Positions 17,863-28,496 of a DNA stretch of 64,000 nt are shown here, piece after piece. Source of the stretch: Photobacterium atrarenae (GTDB lineage: Bacteria; Pseudomonadota; Gammaproteobacteria; Enterobacterales; Vibrionaceae). Below the pieces are notes generated by a model. It saw nothing but the letters and a program-made list of their open reading frames with translations. It was not told the origin of the DNA and searched no databases. The number at the start of each line of letters is the position of its first letter. Position 1 is the first letter of the stretch. The translations under genes were made by a program, and so were the position numbers. Where the stretch lies: assembly GCF_024380015.1 (NCBI RefSeq), contig NZ_CP101508.1, forward strand, positions 1,054,902-1,118,901, given 5' to 3'.

Positions 17863-18678
17863 TCAGGATTCACTTTGCCGGGTGGCAGACTTCATCTCGT
17901 GAATGAAGTGGTGCATCTGGCTGAGCATTTCCAGCGGATTGTTCAGGTTGTTTTCAATCACCTTCACCACCGCAGAGCCGGAAATGGCGCCGGCGGCACC
18001 GGCTTTGATCGCTGCCGCCACTTGTTCGGGCTTGGAAATCCCGAAGCCCAGCAGCGCCGGTGGCGCATGGTAGGTGCGCAGACTCTCGAGCAGATGGTCG
18101 ACCGGCATTCCGGCCTGGGTTTCGGTACCGGTCACCCCGGCACGGGACAGCAGGTAGGTATAGCCGCCGCTGAGCTCCGAGACCGTTTTGAGGGTGGCTT
18201 CATCGGCATTGGGCGGGGCGATGAATATCGGATGGATCCCGTGCTTTTGCGCGGCCTCGCGAAATTCAGCCGAGGCGCCGACCGGTACATCGGCGATCAG
18301 CACCGAATCCACACCCGCCTCAGCACACTGCTGATAGAAATGGTCGATCCCTGCGGCAAAGACCAAGTTGGCGTACATCAGCAGGCCAATCGGTACCTCC
18401 GGGTGGTTGGCGCGGATTTTTGCCAGCAGTTCAAAGCAAATCGCAGGGGTGGTGCCGGCATCCAGGGCGCGAATGGTGGCGCCCTGAATGGTTGGGCCGT
18501 CCGCCAGCGGATCGGAGAAGGGGATCCCCAGCTCCAGGGCATCAGCTCCGGCTTCAATCAGGGTTTCAATTACCTGCAGGGATTGTTCCGGGTTCGGATC
18601 ACCGATGGTGACGAAGGGAACGAACGCGCCTTCCTGTTGTGCTTGCAGGCGTTCAAATAGTGCTTGATACCGATCCAT
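17863..18678 (-). CDS. trpA: Tryptophan synthase alpha chain
   Basis: A 271-residue TIM-barrel subunit that cleaves indole-3-glycerol phosphate to indole and glyceraldehyde 3-phosphate, passing indole to TrpB. The catalytic Glu in [16 protein letters not shown], the Asp in VLIADVPVG and the phosphate-binding region [10 protein letters not shown] are all present. It is the last gene of the trp operon. Its ATG overlaps the trpB stop codon (TAATG), which points to translational coupling and equal production of the two subunits. Normal length. Confidence 0.98.
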   Translation of the reverse strand: MDRYQALFERLQAQQEGAFVPFVTIGDPNPEQSLQVIETLIEAGADALELGIPFSDPLADGPTIQGATIRALDAGTTPAICFELLAKIRANHPEVPIGLLMYANLVFAAGIDHFYQQCAEAGVDSVLIADVPVGASAEFREAAQKHGIHPIFIAPPNADEATLKTVSELSGGYTYLLSRAGVTGTETQAGMPVDHLLESLRTYHAPPALLGFGISKPEQVAAAIKAGAAGAISGSAVVKVIENNLNNPLEMLSQMHHFIHEMKSATRQSES

Positions 18679-19868
18679 TACAGCGCTCCCTTTCCTTCTA
18701 AAATTGCATGTACCGTAAAAATGTCTTTATCACCGCGGCCGGACAGGTTGACGACCAGCAGCTGCTCTTTATCCGGGTTTTGTTTGATTAGCTTGAGGGC
18801 ATAGGCAAGGGCATGGGCGGATTCCAGCGCCGGGATGATCCCTTCGCTGCGTGCCAGTTCCTGAAACGCATCGAGCGCCTCATCATCGGTGACTGAGCCG
18901 TACTCGGCGCGGCCTGTGGCATTGAGGTAGGCGTGCTGCGGGCCGACTGACGGAAAGTCGAGGCCGGCAGACACTGAATAGGACTCCTCAACCTGACCGT
19001 GCTCGTCCTGCATCAGCGGTGCTTTCATGCCGAAGAAAATCCCCAGCTTGCCGTGCTTGAGCGGGGCGCCGTGCATGTTGGTGTCCAGCCCTTTCCCGGC
19101 CGGCTCGACGCCGATCAGTCCCACTTCCGGGTTGTCAATGAAGTCGGCAAACATGCCGATGGCATTGGAGCCGCCGCCGACACAGGCGATCACGGCATCG
19201 GGCAGACGTCCTTCTTTTTTCAGGATCTGAGCCTTGGTTTCTTCGCCGATGATGCGCTGGAACTCGCGGACAATGGTCGGGAACGGGTGCGGCCCGGCTG
19301 CCGTGCCCAGCAGGTAGTGGGCCTTGTCGTAGGTGGCCGACCAGTCCCGCATCGCCTCGTTACAGGCATCTTTGAGGGTGGCGGAGCCGGAGTGGACCGG
19401 GATCACCTCAGCGCCCATCAGCTTCATCCGGAACACGTTCGGGCTCTGGCGCTCGACGTCCTTGGCCCCCATGTAGACCCGGCATTTCAGGCCCAGCAGG
19501 GCACAGGCCAGGGCGGTTGCCACCCCGTGTTGCCCGGCGCCGGTTTCGGCAATAATTTCTTCTTTACCCATGCGTTTGGCCAAGAGGGCCTGACCCAACA
19601 CCTGGTTGGTTTTGTGGGCGCCGCCGTGGAGCAGATCTTCGCGCTTGAGATACAGTTTTGTTTTGGTGCCTTTGGTCAGGTTACGGCACAGGGTCAGCGC
19701 CGTCGGACGACCGGCATATTCCTGCAGCAGCTCGAGAAAGTCCTGTTGAAAGCCCGGGTCCTGCTGGGCGTCGACAAAAGCAGCTTCCAGTTGGTCCAGT
19801 GCCGGGACCAGGATTTGCGGCACATACTGGCCGCCGAATTCGCCAAAAAAGGCGTCAAGTTTACTCAT
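18678..19868 (-). CDS. trpB: Tryptophan synthase beta chain
   Basis: A 396-residue PLP enzyme joining indole and serine to give tryptophan. The PLP lysine is in [12 protein letters not shown], the phosphate-binding loop is [10 protein letters not shown], and the catalytic Glu is in [15 protein letters not shown]-terminal [11 protein letters not shown] is typical of the main TrpB class. It follows trpCF after 11 bases, with AAGGA in front of the ATG, and overlaps trpA by one base. Confidence 0.98.
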   Translation of the reverse strand: MSKLDAFFGEFGGQYVPQILVPALDQLEAAFVDAQQDPGFQQDFLELLQEYAGRPTALTLCRNLTKGTKTKLYLKREDLLHGGAHKTNQVLGQALLAKRMGKEEIIAETGAGQHGVATALACALLGLKCRVYMGAKDVERQSPNVFRMKLMGAEVIPVHSGSATLKDACNEAMRDWSATYDKAHYLLGTAAGPHPFPTIVREFQRIIGEETKAQILKKEGRLPDAVIACVGGGSNAIGMFADFIDNPEVGLIGVEPAGKGLDTNMHGAPLKHGKLGIFFGMKAPLMQDEHGQVEESYSVSAGLDFPSVGPQHAYLNATGRAEYGSVTDDEALDAFQELARSEGIIPALESAHALAYALKLIKQNPDKEQLLVVNLSGRGDKDIFTVHAILEGKGAL

Positions 19869-19879
19869 AACATCTGTCC

Positions 19880-21250
19880 TTAATATTTTCTGATGGCTGC
19901 GAAGGCCGCTTTGAGTTTTTTCGGATCTTTCTTGCCCGGGGCGCTTTCAACACCAGAGTTTAAATCCAGTCCTTTGCAGCCCAGGAGCGCTGCTTCGCAG
20001 ACGTTGTCCGGGGTCAGACCACCGGCCAGCATGGTGACTTGTTTCTGCTCATCGGGTATCAGGCGCCAATCGAAAGTGACCCCGGTGCCGCCGGACTGGC
20101 TACCGACCTTGCTGTCGAGCAAGTGGCGGTCGGCGTTCCATCGCTTGAGATCCGGTATTGTGTCGGTGATCCCGTGGGCTTTCCAAATCTCACAATCTGC
20201 CGGCAATCGGGCTTTCAGGCCCTGAACGTATTCCGGCGTTTCGTCGCCGTGCAACTGTACTGCTGCCAGCGACAGGGCTTTGGCTGCCTTGGTGACCGCA
20301 TCCGGATCGGCATTGCGGAACACGCCGACATATTTGAGTGGGGCACCGCTCATGATCATCCGTGCCTGTTCGATATCCACATGGCGCGGCGAGCCGGAGA
20401 CAAAAATCAGCCCGCCGTAGACCGCGCCGCTCTGGTAGGCTGCTGCGGCATCATCGGCATGGGTCAAACCGCAGACCTTGTTTTCTCCCAAGAGCACGCG
20501 GCGCACCGCCAGCTCCAGATTGTCTTCAGCCATCAGCGAGCTGCCGATCAAAAAACCGTTGGCATACGGGGCCAGTTCGCGCACCTGCTTGTGGGTGTAG
20601 ATCCCGGATTCAGAAATGACGATGGTGTCTTCCGTCAACCGCGGTGCGAGGGCTTTGGTGCGGTTGAGATCGATGCTTAAATCGCGCAGGTTGCGGTTAT
20701 TGATCCCGACCACCTTGGCTTTGAGCGCGATGGCCCGCTCCAGCTCCGCTTCATTGCTGACTTCGGTCAGGATCCCCAGCCCCAGCGTTTCTGCGACTTT
20801 GGCCAGCTCGCGATACTGGTCATCGTCGAGGACCGACAGCATGAGCAGGATGGCATCAGCCTGGTAATGACGGGCCAGATAGACCTGATAAGTGTCAATC
20901 ATAAAGTCTTTGCACAATACCGGCTGGCTGACCTGGCTGCGAACCCGGGGCAGAAAATCAAAATTGCCCTGGAAATACTTCTCGTCGGTCAGTACAGAAA
21001 TGGCGCTGGCATAGCGGTTGTAGATCCCGGCGATATAGTCGAGGTCGAAGTCTTCGCGGATCAGTCCTTTTGACGGCGACGCCTTTTTACATTCCAGAAT
21101 AAAGACGCTCTGTTCGCCGGACAGGGCGGCGTAAAAGTCACGATCACTCAGTTGCAGCTGGTCGATAAAACCGTCCAGCGGTTGCTGTGCTTTGCGTTCC
21201 TCGACCCAGATTTTTTTGTCGGCGACGATTTTTGCGAGTACGGTTTCCAT
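19880..21250 (-). CDS. trpCF: Bifunctional indole-3-glycerol phosphate synthase / phosphoribosylanthranilate isomerase
   Basis: A 456-residue fusion. Residues about 1-255 form the TrpC barrel, with [14 protein letters not shown] carrying catalytic Glu and Lys, LCKDFMID and VISESGIYT. Residues about 256-456 form the TrpF barrel, with [14 protein letters not shown] carrying the catalytic Cys, and VQLHGDE. It catalyses two successive steps from phosphoribosylanthranilate to indole-3-glycerol phosphate. The fusion is usual in enteric bacteria and Vibrionaceae. It starts 2 bases after the trpD stop. Confidence 0.98.
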   Translation of the reverse strand: METVLAKIVADKKIWVEERKAQQPLDGFIDQLQLSDRDFYAALSGEQSVFILECKKASPSKGLIREDFDLDYIAGIYNRYASAISVLTDEKYFQGNFDFLPRVRSQVSQPVLCKDFMIDTYQVYLARHYQADAILLMLSVLDDDQYRELAKVAETLGLGILTEVSNEAELERAIALKAKVVGINNRNLRDLSIDLNRTKALAPRLTEDTIVISESGIYTHKQVRELAPYANGFLIGSSLMAEDNLELAVRRVLLGENKVCGLTHADDAAAAYQSGAVYGGLIFVSGSPRHVDIEQARMIMSGAPLKYVGVFRNADPDAVTKAAKALSLAAVQLHGDETPEYVQGLKARLPADCEIWKAHGITDTIPDLKRWNADRHLLDSKVGSQSGGTGVTFDWRLIPDEQKQVTMLAGGLTPDNVCEAALLGCKGLDLNSGVESAPGKKDPKKLKAAFAAIRKY

Positions 21251-21252
21251 GA

Positions 21253-22263
21253 TTAACCTCTTGCTGCCAGTTGTTCGACCAGAGTATAGGCCTTGCCGGA
21301 TTGCATGACATCCAGTGCCTGCTGGGTATTGGCGCTGAGATCTTCATGACCAAACAGGCGCAGCAGCAGGGCGACATTGACTGCGACAGCTGCTTGCTGG
21401 GCGGGGGTCCCTTTCCCGGTCAGAATATCTTTGATGATCATCCGGTTTTCTTCCGGCTCGCCGCCTTTAATGTCATCCAGATCGTAGCTTGGTACGCCAA
21501 AATCTTCCGGAGTCAGGGTGTATTCGCGGATCTCGCCATCAATGATTTCAGCCACGGTGGTCGGGCCGTGGATCGCTACTTCATCCAGGCCGCTGCCGTG
21601 GACCACAGCGGCACGCTTCATGCCCATGGTTGCCATGGTTTCGGCGATCGGCCGGACCAGGGCCTGATCATAGACGCCCATCAGCTCGATGTTCGGTCGG
21701 GCCGGATTGATCAGCGGACCAAGCAAGTTAAAGATGGTGCGGGTTTTCAGGCATTGGCGTACCGGCATCGCATGGCGAACCCCGCCGTGGTACTGCGGCG
21801 CGAACAGGAAACAAACCCCGAGTTCATCAAGTGCGGCGCGGGTCTCGTCGGCCCCCATCGCCAGATTGATCCCGAATTTGTCGAGCAGATCGGAAGAGCC
21901 GGACTTGCTTGATACCCCGCGGTTGCCGTGTTTGGCGACTTTCACCCCGCAGGCCGCAGCAACAAAGGCGGCGGTGGTGGAAATATTGATGGTGTTGTGG
22001 CCGTCGCCGCCGGTGCCGACGATATCGGCAAAGTCGTAGTCTGGGCGCGGAAACGGATTGGCGTTGGCCAGCAGGGCACTGGCTGCGCCGGCGATCTCAG
22101 CCGGAGTTTCCCCTTTGATTTTCAGCGCGGTCAGGATCGCTGACAGTAACATCGGCTCGACGTCGCCTTTGATGATGGCATCGAACAAGGTGTGGCTCTG
22201 GGCCTGAGTCAGTGGCTGTTGCTGATACAGCTGGTCAGCCAGGGTATAAATGCTTGCATCCAT
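21253..22263 (-). CDS. trpD: Anthranilate phosphoribosyltransferase
   Basis: A 336-residue enzyme transferring phosphoribosyl from PRPP to anthranilate. The PRPP-binding GTGGDGHNTINIST, the KHGNRGVSSKSGSSD loop and the anthranilate-site piece RTIFNLLGPLINP are all present. It is separate from trpG, unlike the fused form in Escherichia coli. GGAAG lies before the ATG. It lies between trpG and trpCF in the operon. Confidence 0.98.
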   Translation of the reverse strand: MDASIYTLADQLYQQQPLTQAQSHTLFDAIIKGDVEPMLLSAILTALKIKGETPAEIAGAASALLANANPFPRPDYDFADIVGTGGDGHNTINISTTAAFVAAACGVKVAKHGNRGVSSKSGSSDLLDKFGINLAMGADETRAALDELGVCFLFAPQYHGGVRHAMPVRQCLKTRTIFNLLGPLINPARPNIELMGVYDQALVRPIAETMATMGMKRAAVVHGSGLDEVAIHGPTTVAEIIDGEIREYTLTPEDFGVPSYDLDDIKGGEPEENRMIIKDILTGKGTPAQQAAVAVNVALLLRLFGHEDLSANTQQALDVMQSGKAYTLVEQLAARG

Positions 22264-22290
22264 TGTCGTTCTTCCTTCATTGTTCTGTTG

Positions 22291-22902
22291 CTATTGTTGC
22301 GCTGTGTCATGTGCCGGTTTCGACATCACCCAGTCCAGGGTGTGGGTCAGGAGCTGGGCACCTTGTGTGGTGAGAATGGACTCAGGATGGAACTGGTAGC
22401 CGCAGACGCGATCGGCGTCATGGGTCACGGCCATCACCAGGCCGTCGACATCCGCGATGGTGGTGAGTGTTTCCGGTACTTGGGTTGCGACCAGCGAGTG
22501 GTAGCGGGCAATGGTGAGCGGGCTCGGCAGCGAACCGAAGACCGCATGGCCGCTGTGGGTCATGTTGGCAGCCTTGCCGTGGACGATATCACCGGCGCCT
22601 TCGACAGTGCCGCCGTAGGCTTCCACAATGGCCTGATGGCCGAGGCAAATACCGATCATCGGGACTTTGCCGCGCACGCGTTGGATGAGTTCCGGCATAC
22701 AGCCTGCCTCTGACGGCGCGCCGGGTCCGGGGGAGAGCACCAGCACCGGATTGGTTTTCTGCGCCAGGGCCTGTTCAACCTGTTCGGCACTCAGGCTGTT
22801 GCGGTAGATGGTGACCGGATAGCCTAGGGAGCGGAACTGATCCACCAGGTTATAGGTAAAGGAGTCAAAATTATCGAGGAGGACGATGTGGGTTTGGCTC
22901 AT
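22291..22902 (-). CDS. trpG: Anthranilate synthase glutaminase component
   Basis: A 203-residue class I glutamine amidotransferase giving ammonia to TrpE. The nucleophile Cys is in [17 protein letters not shown], the oxyanion region is [14 protein letters not shown], and the His-Glu pair is in [12 protein letters not shown]. The frame is open 11 codons further upstream into trpE. The start chosen is the ATG of [15 protein letters not shown], because AAGGAG stands just before it and family members start here. That leaves a 10-base gap to trpE. Confidence 0.97.
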   Translation of the reverse strand: MSQTHIVLLDNFDSFTYNLVDQFRSLGYPVTIYRNSLSAEQVEQALAQKTNPVLVLSPGPGAPSEAGCMPELIQRVRGKVPMIGICLGHQAIVEAYGGTVEGAGDIVHGKAANMTHSGHAVFGSLPSPLTIARYHSLVATQVPETLTTIADVDGLVMAVTHDADRVCGYQFHPESILTTQGAQLLTHTLDWVMSKPAHDTAQQ

Positions 22903-22912
22903 GATTGGCTCC

Positions 22913-24493
22913 TTAAACCGATGGGGTTGGGGCACAGTGTGCCTGACGGATGGCGTTGATCACTGCTTGCGCTTTGCCGCGGGTTTCATCGGCTTCGGCT
23001 TGCGGCACTGAGTCGTAAACCACTCCGGCGCCAGCCTGAACACTGGCCACGCCATTTTCGACATAGGCGGAGCGGATCACGATACAGGTGTCCATATCGC
23101 CCTGGCCGGTGAGATAGCCGACGGCGCCGCCGTAGCTGCCGCGCCGGCGTTGCTCGACTTCGCGGATCAGCTGCATGGCACGGATTTTCGGGGCGCCGGT
23201 CAGGGTGCCCATGTTCATACAGGCCTGATAGGCGTGCAGGGCATCGAGATCGCCCCGCAGCTGGCCGACTACGCGGGAGACCAGGTGCATTACATGGCTG
23301 TAGCGATCGACCTGGAGCAGGTCGGCGACGTAGCGGCTGCCCGGCTCGCTGATCCGGGCCACATCGTTGCGGGCCAGATCAACCAGCATCATGTGTTCGG
23401 CGTTCTCTTTCATGTCGCTGCGCAGCTCGAGCTCGATCCGGCCGTCGAGATCCAGGTTAATTGAGCCGTCGGGATTCTTGCCGCGGCGGCGGGTGCCGGC
23501 AATCGGGTAGATTTCGATCTGGTTACTGTTGGTGCAGTACTTCAGCGCGCTTTCCGGCGATGCCCCGAACAGGATGAAATCGGTATCCTGAAGATAGAAC
23601 ATATACGGGCTCGGGTTGCCGGTTTTGAGCTCTTTGTAAGCCACCAGTGGTGACGGGCACGGCAGGGTGAACTGGCGTGACGGTACCACCTGGAACACAT
23701 CGCCGTTGACTACATGCTGTTTGAGATCCTCAACTTGCTGGCAGAAATCGGAGTCGCTGACGCTGGCTACCGGCTCACATGAATCCAGCAGATCGGCTTT
23801 CGGCAGCGGTCTGGGTTCGAGGCAGGCTTCTTTAATATGTTGCAGCCGGCGGCTGAGCTCGAAGTAGCTGGCGGTATAGTTGTCGCCGCCGAACAGGGTG
23901 GCCTGCAGTTTGCCGCGCCGTTTCTGATGGTCGAGCACCAACAGGGTTTCGGCAATATAAAACAGGTAGTCCGGGCACCGGTTATCAGCGGGGACGTCCG
24001 GCAGCGGCTCGAATCCGGCCACCACGTCATAGGCGAACAGGCCGCCGAGGAACAGGGCCTCGCGCGGATGGCCCTGGGTATTGAACAGTTGCTGGATCAG
24101 ACGCAGGGCATCAAACGAAGAGGTCTGGCGCAGGCGACTGTCTTCATCCAGGCTACGCTCAGCCGAGGGAAAGTCCAGGATCAGGCACTGACTCTCGCGC
24201 TGGAACGGCACATCGGCCGGCAGTGCTGTGATCAGAGTACTGAGCACATTCTGGCCGTTGTCGCTCAGGGCCTCCAGGCGAACCTGATGACCGCGGCAGA
24301 TAATGCGCACTGCGGCATCGATCAGCATCAGGCTTTTTAAGTCTTCCTTGGAGTCGATTTCAGCCGACTCCAGCAGAAGGTTGTGCGGGCGATCCCCGCA
24401 GACGGAATAGTACAGTTCCGTCGGGTCTGCGACATAGGGAACGTCGAGGCTCAGCAGCTCTAGTTCGCCGGTTTCTAATGAGGTCGTTTTCAC
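22913..24493 (-). CDS. trpE: Anthranilate synthase component I
   Basis: A 526-residue chorismate-binding enzyme making anthranilate with TrpG. The N-terminal part carries [16 protein letters not shown], the LLES element of the tryptophan feedback site. The C-terminal catalytic half has [28 protein letters not shown] and GAGVVYDS. The start is GTG at 24491-24493. It overlaps the stop of the preceding DAHP synthase gene in the tetranucleotide GTGA, with GGGAGAA as ribosome site, which suggests translational coupling of the two. Confidence 0.97.
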   Translation of the reverse strand: MKTTSLETGELELLSLDVPYVADPTELYYSVCGDRPHNLLLESAEIDSKEDLKSLMLIDAAVRIICRGHQVRLEALSDNGQNVLSTLITALPADVPFQRESQCLILDFPSAERSLDEDSRLRQTSSFDALRLIQQLFNTQGHPREALFLGGLFAYDVVAGFEPLPDVPADNRCPDYLFYIAETLLVLDHQKRRGKLQATLFGGDNYTASYFELSRRLQHIKEACLEPRPLPKADLLDSCEPVASVSDSDFCQQVEDLKQHVVNGDVFQVVPSRQFTLPCPSPLVAYKELKTGNPSPYMFYLQDTDFILFGASPESALKYCTNSNQIEIYPIAGTRRRGKNPDGSINLDLDGRIELELRSDMKENAEHMMLVDLARNDVARISEPGSRYVADLLQVDRYSHVMHLVSRVVGQLRGDLDALHAYQACMNMGTLTGAPKIRAMQLIREVEQRRRGSYGGAVGYLTGQGDMDTCIVIRSAYVENGVASVQAGAGVVYDSVPQAEADETRGKAQAVINAIRQAHCAPTPSV

Positions 24494-25503
24494 AGCGTTC
24501 TCCCTGCCGCTTCTACAAACGGTTTCAACTCTTGCATTAATTGCTCAAACATCGGACCGGTCAGTGCCTGGTGGCCGTCAGACAGGGCTTCGCTCGGGTT
24601 GAGGTGCGATTCCACAATAATTCCGTCAGCGCCAACCGCGGCGGCGGCGCGGGACAGCGGGATCACCAGCTCGCGTACTCCGGTACCGTGGCTCGGGTCG
24701 ACGACGACCGGCAGGTGCGTGCGCTGTTTGAGGTAGGCGACGGCATTGAGGTCCAATGTATTCCTTGTCGCTGTTTCAAAGGTGCGGATACCGCGTTCAC
24801 ACAGGATAATGTTCGGATTTCCCGCATCAAAGATGTATTCCGCAGCCAGCAACAGTTCTTCGATAGTGGCGGAAAGTCCGCGTTTGAGCAAGACCGGTTT
24901 GCCGCTTTCACCCACGGCTTTGAGCAGGGCGTAGTTTTGCATGTTGCGCGCGCCGATCTGCAGGCAGTCGATATACTGGCACAGACTTTCAACCTGGCTG
25001 ACTTCCATCACTTCGGAGACGGTCGGCAGTCCAAGTTGCTGATTTGCCTGCTGGAGCAGTTTCAGCCCTTCCTCGCCAAGGCCCTGGAAGTCATACGGGC
25101 TGGTGCGTGGCTTGTAGGCGCCGCCCCGCAGGGCCACGGCGCCGTGCTTTTTGACCATTTCGGCGACGGCCATCAGCTGGGCTTCAGATTCGACGGAACA
25201 CGGGCCGGCAATCACGGCAAACTTGTCGCCGCCGACGGCTGCGTTGCCGAAGCGAACCACGGTATCGTGGGCCTGGACTTCCCGGCTGACCATTTTGTAC
25301 TTGGTCAGGATCGGCTTAACCGTTTCGACACACGGGTAGGCATCAAAGTGCATGGTTTGCAGGATGCGCTCATCGCCCAGCGCGCCCAGCACGATTCGCT
25401 CGACCCCCGGCATGTAGAGCGGCTTGAGCCCCGCGGCTTCAATGCGGTTCAGAATCTCTTGGGCTTGCGCTTCGCTGGCTTGGGGTTTCAGTACAATGAT
25501 CAT
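24490..25503 (-). CDS. aroF: 3-deoxy-7-phosphoheptulonate (DAHP) synthase, type I-beta, first structural gene of the trp operon
   Basis: A 337-residue enzyme condensing phosphoenolpyruvate and erythrose 4-phosphate, the first step of the shikimate pathway. It is of the Thermotoga/Bacillus-like I-beta group. A roughly 70-residue N-terminal ferredoxin-like regulatory domain (MIIVLKPQAS to about KPILTKYK) precedes the barrel. The barrel has FAVIAGPCSVES, GGAYKPRTSPYDFQG, QIGARNMQN, LLKRG and VVDPSHGTG. AAGAGG lies in front of the ATG. It lies between the trp leader and trpE, so TrpR and attenuation should control it. The symbol follows family naming; it is not an ortholog of Escherichia coli AroF/G/H. 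Confidence 0.93.
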   Translation of the reverse strand: MIIVLKPQASEAQAQEILNRIEAAGLKPLYMPGVERIVLGALGDERILQTMHFDAYPCVETVKPILTKYKMVSREVQAHDTVVRFGNAAVGGDKFAVIAGPCSVESEAQLMAVAEMVKKHGAVALRGGAYKPRTSPYDFQGLGEEGLKLLQQANQQLGLPTVSEVMEVSQVESLCQYIDCLQIGARNMQNYALLKAVGESGKPVLLKRGLSATIEELLLAAEYIFDAGNPNIILCERGIRTFETATRNTLDLNAVAYLKQRTHLPVVVDPSHGTGVRELVIPLSRAAAAVGADGIIVESHLNPSEALSDGHQALTGPMFEQLMQELKPFVEAAGRTL

Positions 25504-25571
25504 GGTTGCCTCTTTCCTGATATCGGTTCAGCCGGGTCGACGGCGTTGCATTGGGTTTGAAATTATCGGTA

Positions 25572-25598
25572 TAAAAAAGCCCGCAAAATCGCGGGCTT
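25572..25598 (-). terminator. trp attenuator (terminator hairpin)
   Basis: On the minus strand an 8-bp GC-rich stem AAGCCCGC/GCGGGCTT with a 6-base loop is followed by six T residues. It lies between the leader peptide stop and the DAHP synthase start. The same CCCGCG strand can pair with CGCGGG inside the leader peptide codons (25637-25642), with further CACA/TGTG pairing. This gives the alternative antiterminator fold expected in trp attenuation. Confidence 0.9.
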
Positions 25599-25627
25599 GT
25601 GTTTGTTTGGCCATCAGGCACAGCAAA

Positions 25628-25702
25628 TCACACCACCCGCGAACGGCAGTGCCACCACCAAGAGAAGAAAGCGCAGAGCTGATGATGAAATTGCTGTACC
25701 AT
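25628..25702 (-). CDS. trpL: trp operon leader peptide
   Basis: A 24-residue leader peptide, MVQQFHHQLCAFFSWWWHCR followed by SRVV, with three consecutive TGG codons. AGGA stands 8 bases before the ATG. Ribosome stalling at the Trp codons when charged tRNA-Trp is scarce would favour the antiterminator and allow transcription into the operon. Too short for routine gene calling. Confidence 0.93.
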   Translation of the reverse strand: MVQQFHHQLCAFFSWWWHCRSRVV

Positions 25703-25737
25703 GTAAATATCCTGTAAGTCGATTACGGGGTAACTGC

Positions 25738-25771
25738 GTACTAGTAAACTAGTTCATAAATTCAATGTCAA
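25738..25771 (-). promoter_or_regulatory. trp promoter and TrpR operator
   Basis: On the minus strand TTGACA (25766-25771), a 17-base spacer and TTTACT (25743-25748) form the promoter. The palindrome GAACTAGTTTACTAGTAC (25738-25755) covers the -10 box and differs by one base from the Escherichia coli trp operator core as I recall it. It is about 35 bases upstream of trpL. TrpR with bound tryptophan should block the polymerase here. The divergent gene trpH starts only 12 bases from the -35 box. Confidence 0.9.
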
Positions 25772-25783
25772 GAAAATTCATTT

Positions 25784-26650
25784 ATGTTATTTGATTTACA
25801 TAGCCACACGACTGCGTCGGATGGCCGTTTATCCCCGGAAGAATTGGTCAAACGTGCGGTCGCGAGCCGGGTGGACGTGCTGGCGATCACGGATCACGAC
25901 ACGGTGGCGGGGCTTGAGTCGGCGCAGCAGGTGATTGACGCAGAAAACCTGCCGCTAACGCTCATCAAAGGTATTGAAATATCGACACTTTGGCAAAATT
26001 TTGATATTCACGTTGTCGGCCTGAACATCGACCCGAGCCACCCGGCGCTGGTGGCCCTGATTGCCGAGCAGGCTGCGCGCCGTGAAGCCAGAGCTGCGTT
26101 GATTGCAGAGCGACTGGAGAAGCGACGGATGCCGGGGGCACTTGCCGGGGCCAAGGTGCTGGCCGGTGGTGCTACCCTGACTCGGGCCCATTTCGCCCAG
26201 TGGCTGGTGGAACAAGGCTATGCCAAAAACATGCAGGCAGTATTTAAAAAATTCCTGACCCGCAACAACCTGGGCTATGTGCCGCCGAACTGGTGCTCGA
26301 TTGCCGAGGCCGTGGTGGTGATACATGCCGCGGGCGGGCAGGCGGTACTGGCCCATCCCGGACGATATAAACTCAACGGGAAATGGCTCAAGCGGCTGCT
26401 GGCATCTTTTGCAGAAGCCAACGGGGATGCGATGGAAGTGGCACAGCCCCAGCAGGCGCCGCAGGAGCGCCGGATGCTGGGCGATTACGCGATCGAATAT
26501 CACTTGCTTGCTTCGCAAGGCTCTGATTTCCATTACCCATCACCTTGGACAGAGCTGGGTCGCAACCTCTGGCTACCCAAGGGGGTGACGGAAGTCTGGC
26601 AGGATTGGCAAGTTGAGAAAAAGCGAGTGGATGAAGCGACTTCGCCTTAG
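25784..26650 (+). CDS. rnm: PHP-domain 5'-3' exoribonuclease (RNase AM / TrpH)
   Basis: A 288-residue PHP-family protein. Metal-binding motifs are [35 protein letters not shown] and GSDFHYPS. The Escherichia coli homologue YciV (TrpH, now RNase AM) trims the 5' ends of rRNAs and degrades short RNA and 3',5'-bisphosphonucleotides. It starts just beyond the divergent trp promoter, as in Escherichia coli, and is followed by yciO after 23 bases. The ribosome site is weak. Normal length. Confidence 0.93.
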   Translation: MLFDLHSHTTASDGRLSPEELVKRAVASRVDVLAITDHDTVAGLESAQQVIDAENLPLTLIKGIEISTLWQNFDIHVVGLNIDPSHPALVALIAEQAARREARAALIAERLEKRRMPGALAGAKVLAGGATLTRAHFAQWLVEQGYAKNMQAVFKKFLTRNNLGYVPPNWCSIAEAVVVIHAAGGQAVLAHPGRYKLNGKWLKRLLASFAEANGDAMEVAQPQQAPQERRMLGDYAIEYHLLASQGSDFHYPSPWTELGRNLWLPKGVTEVWQDWQVEKKRVDEATSP

Positions 26651-26673
26651 GCGGGGTCCTGTGAGGAGGAAGA

Positions 26674-27294
26674 ATGAGTCAGTTTTTTTACGTTCACCCG
26701 GAAACACCGCAAAACCGCCTGATCAACCAGGCGGTTGCGATTATTCGCAACGGTGGGGTGATTGTCTATCCGACTGATTCCGGCTATGCGCTGGGATGCC
26801 AGTTGGAAAACAAGCAGGCGTTGGATCGGATTTGCCGTATCCGCCGCCTGGATGATAAGCACAATTTTACCTTGTTGTGCCGGGATTTATCGGAGTTGTC
26901 ACTGTATGCCCGGGTCGATAACACGGCGTTTCGCCTGCTGCGCAATAACACACCGGGCGCTTATACGTTTATCTTTAAAGGGACCAAGGAAGTGCCGCGC
27001 CGGCTGATGAACCCGAAACGAAAAACCATCGGGATCCGGGTGCCGGACAATGCCATCGCCCTGGCTCTGCTTGAAGCGCTGGGCGAGCCGATGATGTCGA
27101 CCTCACTGATTTTGCCGAATAGTGACGTGGCGGAGTCGGATCCGGATGATATCCGCGATAAGTTGGAGCATGCGGTTGATTTGATCATCAATGGTGGTTT
27201 CCTTGGGGAGCAGCCAACGACCGTGATTGATTTCAGCAATGATACGGTGGAAATTGCCCGCCAGGGTGCCGGGGATCCCGAGCCGTTTCTGTAA
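26674..27294 (+). CDS. yciO: YciO, Sua5/YciO/YrdC-type protein
   Basis: A 206-residue protein of the YrdC-like fold that binds tRNA and ATP. KxR/SxN-type pieces seen here are VYPTDSGYALGCQL, IRRLDDKHNFTLLCRD, TPGAYTFIFKGTKEVPRR, TIGIRVPDN and MSTSLILPN. The family is related to the threonylcarbamoyl-AMP synthase TsaC/Sua5. YciO itself has weak synthase activity and its physiological job is unclear. AGGAGGAAG precedes the ATG. It is cotranscribed with rnm. Confidence 0.92.
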   Translation: MSQFFYVHPETPQNRLINQAVAIIRNGGVIVYPTDSGYALGCQLENKQALDRICRIRRLDDKHNFTLLCRDLSELSLYARVDNTAFRLLRNNTPGAYTFIFKGTKEVPRRLMNPKRKTIGIRVPDNAIALALLEALGEPMMSTSLILPNSDVAESDPDDIRDKLEHAVDLIINGGFLGEQPTTVIDFSNDTVEIARQGAGDPEPFL

Positions 27295-27434
27295 CGGTGA
27301 TTTAACGGGATGACATCGCGTTTAGCTGTGGTATCTGCGGCGCGGTTTTGGCATAATTCGCCGTCGCTTTAAGTGCGCTTAAAGCATGTATTGATGATGT
27401 TTCGACGCCTGTGAAGGCGACAAAGGTTTGTCTG

Positions 27435-28442
27435 ATGAGTGAAAAATTACAGAAAGTGCTGGCCCGTTCCGGTCAGGGGTCCCGACGTGAGATCGAACAA
27501 ATGATCCAACAGGGGCGTGTGAGCATCGACGGGAAGGTTGCCAAATTGGGTGATCGCCTGGACGATCTGAACACCCTGGTTCGAATTGATGGCCATAAAG
27601 TTGATTTGGTGGCACTTTCTGATGAAGTGTGTCGTGTATTGGCCTATAACAAGCCGGAAGGTGAGTTATGTACTCGTCATGATCCTGAGGGTCGTCGTAC
27701 GGTTTTTGATCGTTTGCCGCGTCTGACTGAAGGCCGTTGGGTCTCTGTCGGTCGTCTGGATGCGAACACCGCAGGTTTGTTGCTGTTTACCACTGACGGT
27801 GAGCTGGCGAACCGCCTGATGCACCCGAGCCGCTGCGTGCAACGTGAGTACATGGTCCGTGTGTTCGGCGAAGTGACGGAAGACATGGTCCGTAACCTGG
27901 TGCGTGGTGTGGAGCTGGAAGACGGCATGGCCCGCTTTGAAGATGTGGTCTACGCTGGTGGTGAAGGGATGAACCATACCTTCTACGTGGTGATCACCGA
28001 AGGTCGTAACCGTGAGGTGCGCCGTCTGTGGGACTCACAAGGGGTGACGGTGAGTCGTCTGAAGCGTGTGCGTTACGGCGATATTTTCCTGACCAAAGAT
28101 CTGCCTCGCGGCGGTTGGATGGAGCTGGAGCTGAAGGAAGTGAACTACCTGCGTGAAATGGTCGAGCTGCCACCGGAGTCGGAAACGATGCTGACGGTGG
28201 AAGGCCAGAAGCGTAAGAAAGGGGTTCGTCAGATCCGCCGTGCGGTTCGCCGCTATGAAGAGCGCGTCAGCGATGAAACCAAGGGCCGCCGTGGCCGTAA
28301 GGATAATCGCCGCACGACCAGCCGTAACCAGAATGCCGAAAGTGACCATGCCCAGCAGCGTCGCCGCAAGCCGTCCGGGAATGCGGCAAATCGTCGCAAC
28401 CCGCTGAAAAACAAGCCGGCCAAACCGCGGACACGTAAGTAA
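27435..28442 (+). CDS. rluB: 23S rRNA pseudouridine(2605) synthase RluB
   Basis: A 335-residue enzyme of the RsuA/RluB/E/F family. It has an N-terminal S4 RNA-binding domain ([20 protein letters not shown]), then the catalytic domain with the Asp-containing [17 protein letters not shown], then a long basic tail rich in Arg and Lys. It modifies U2605 of 23S rRNA. The frame is open to a GTG at 27411, but the ATG of MSEKLQKVL fits the family and has AAAGG upstream. The position after yciO matches Escherichia coli, but btuR is missing between rluB and yciK. Confidence 0.95.
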   Translation: MSEKLQKVLARSGQGSRREIEQMIQQGRVSIDGKVAKLGDRLDDLNTLVRIDGHKVDLVALSDEVCRVLAYNKPEGELCTRHDPEGRRTVFDRLPRLTEGRWVSVGRLDANTAGLLLFTTDGELANRLMHPSRCVQREYMVRVFGEVTEDMVRNLVRGVELEDGMARFEDVVYAGGEGMNHTFYVVITEGRNREVRRLWDSQGVTVSRLKRVRYGDIFLTKDLPRGGWMELELKEVNYLREMVELPPESETMLTVEGQKRKKGVRQIRRAVRRYEERVSDETKGRRGRKDNRRTTSRNQNAESDHAQQRRRKPSGNAANRRNPLKNKPAKPRTRK

Positions 28443-28496
28443 GCGTCTGTCGCTGGAAGTGTCTGGGCCCTCCTGGCGTTGCCGGACCCCGGAAAT

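Noticed and set aside
17845..18660. 271-codon plus-strand frame opposite trpA, and similar long frames opposite trpB, aroF, gyrA and topA
   Set aside because: They are antisense shadows of well-identified genes in GC-rich codon patterns, with no family resemblance or ribosome sites.
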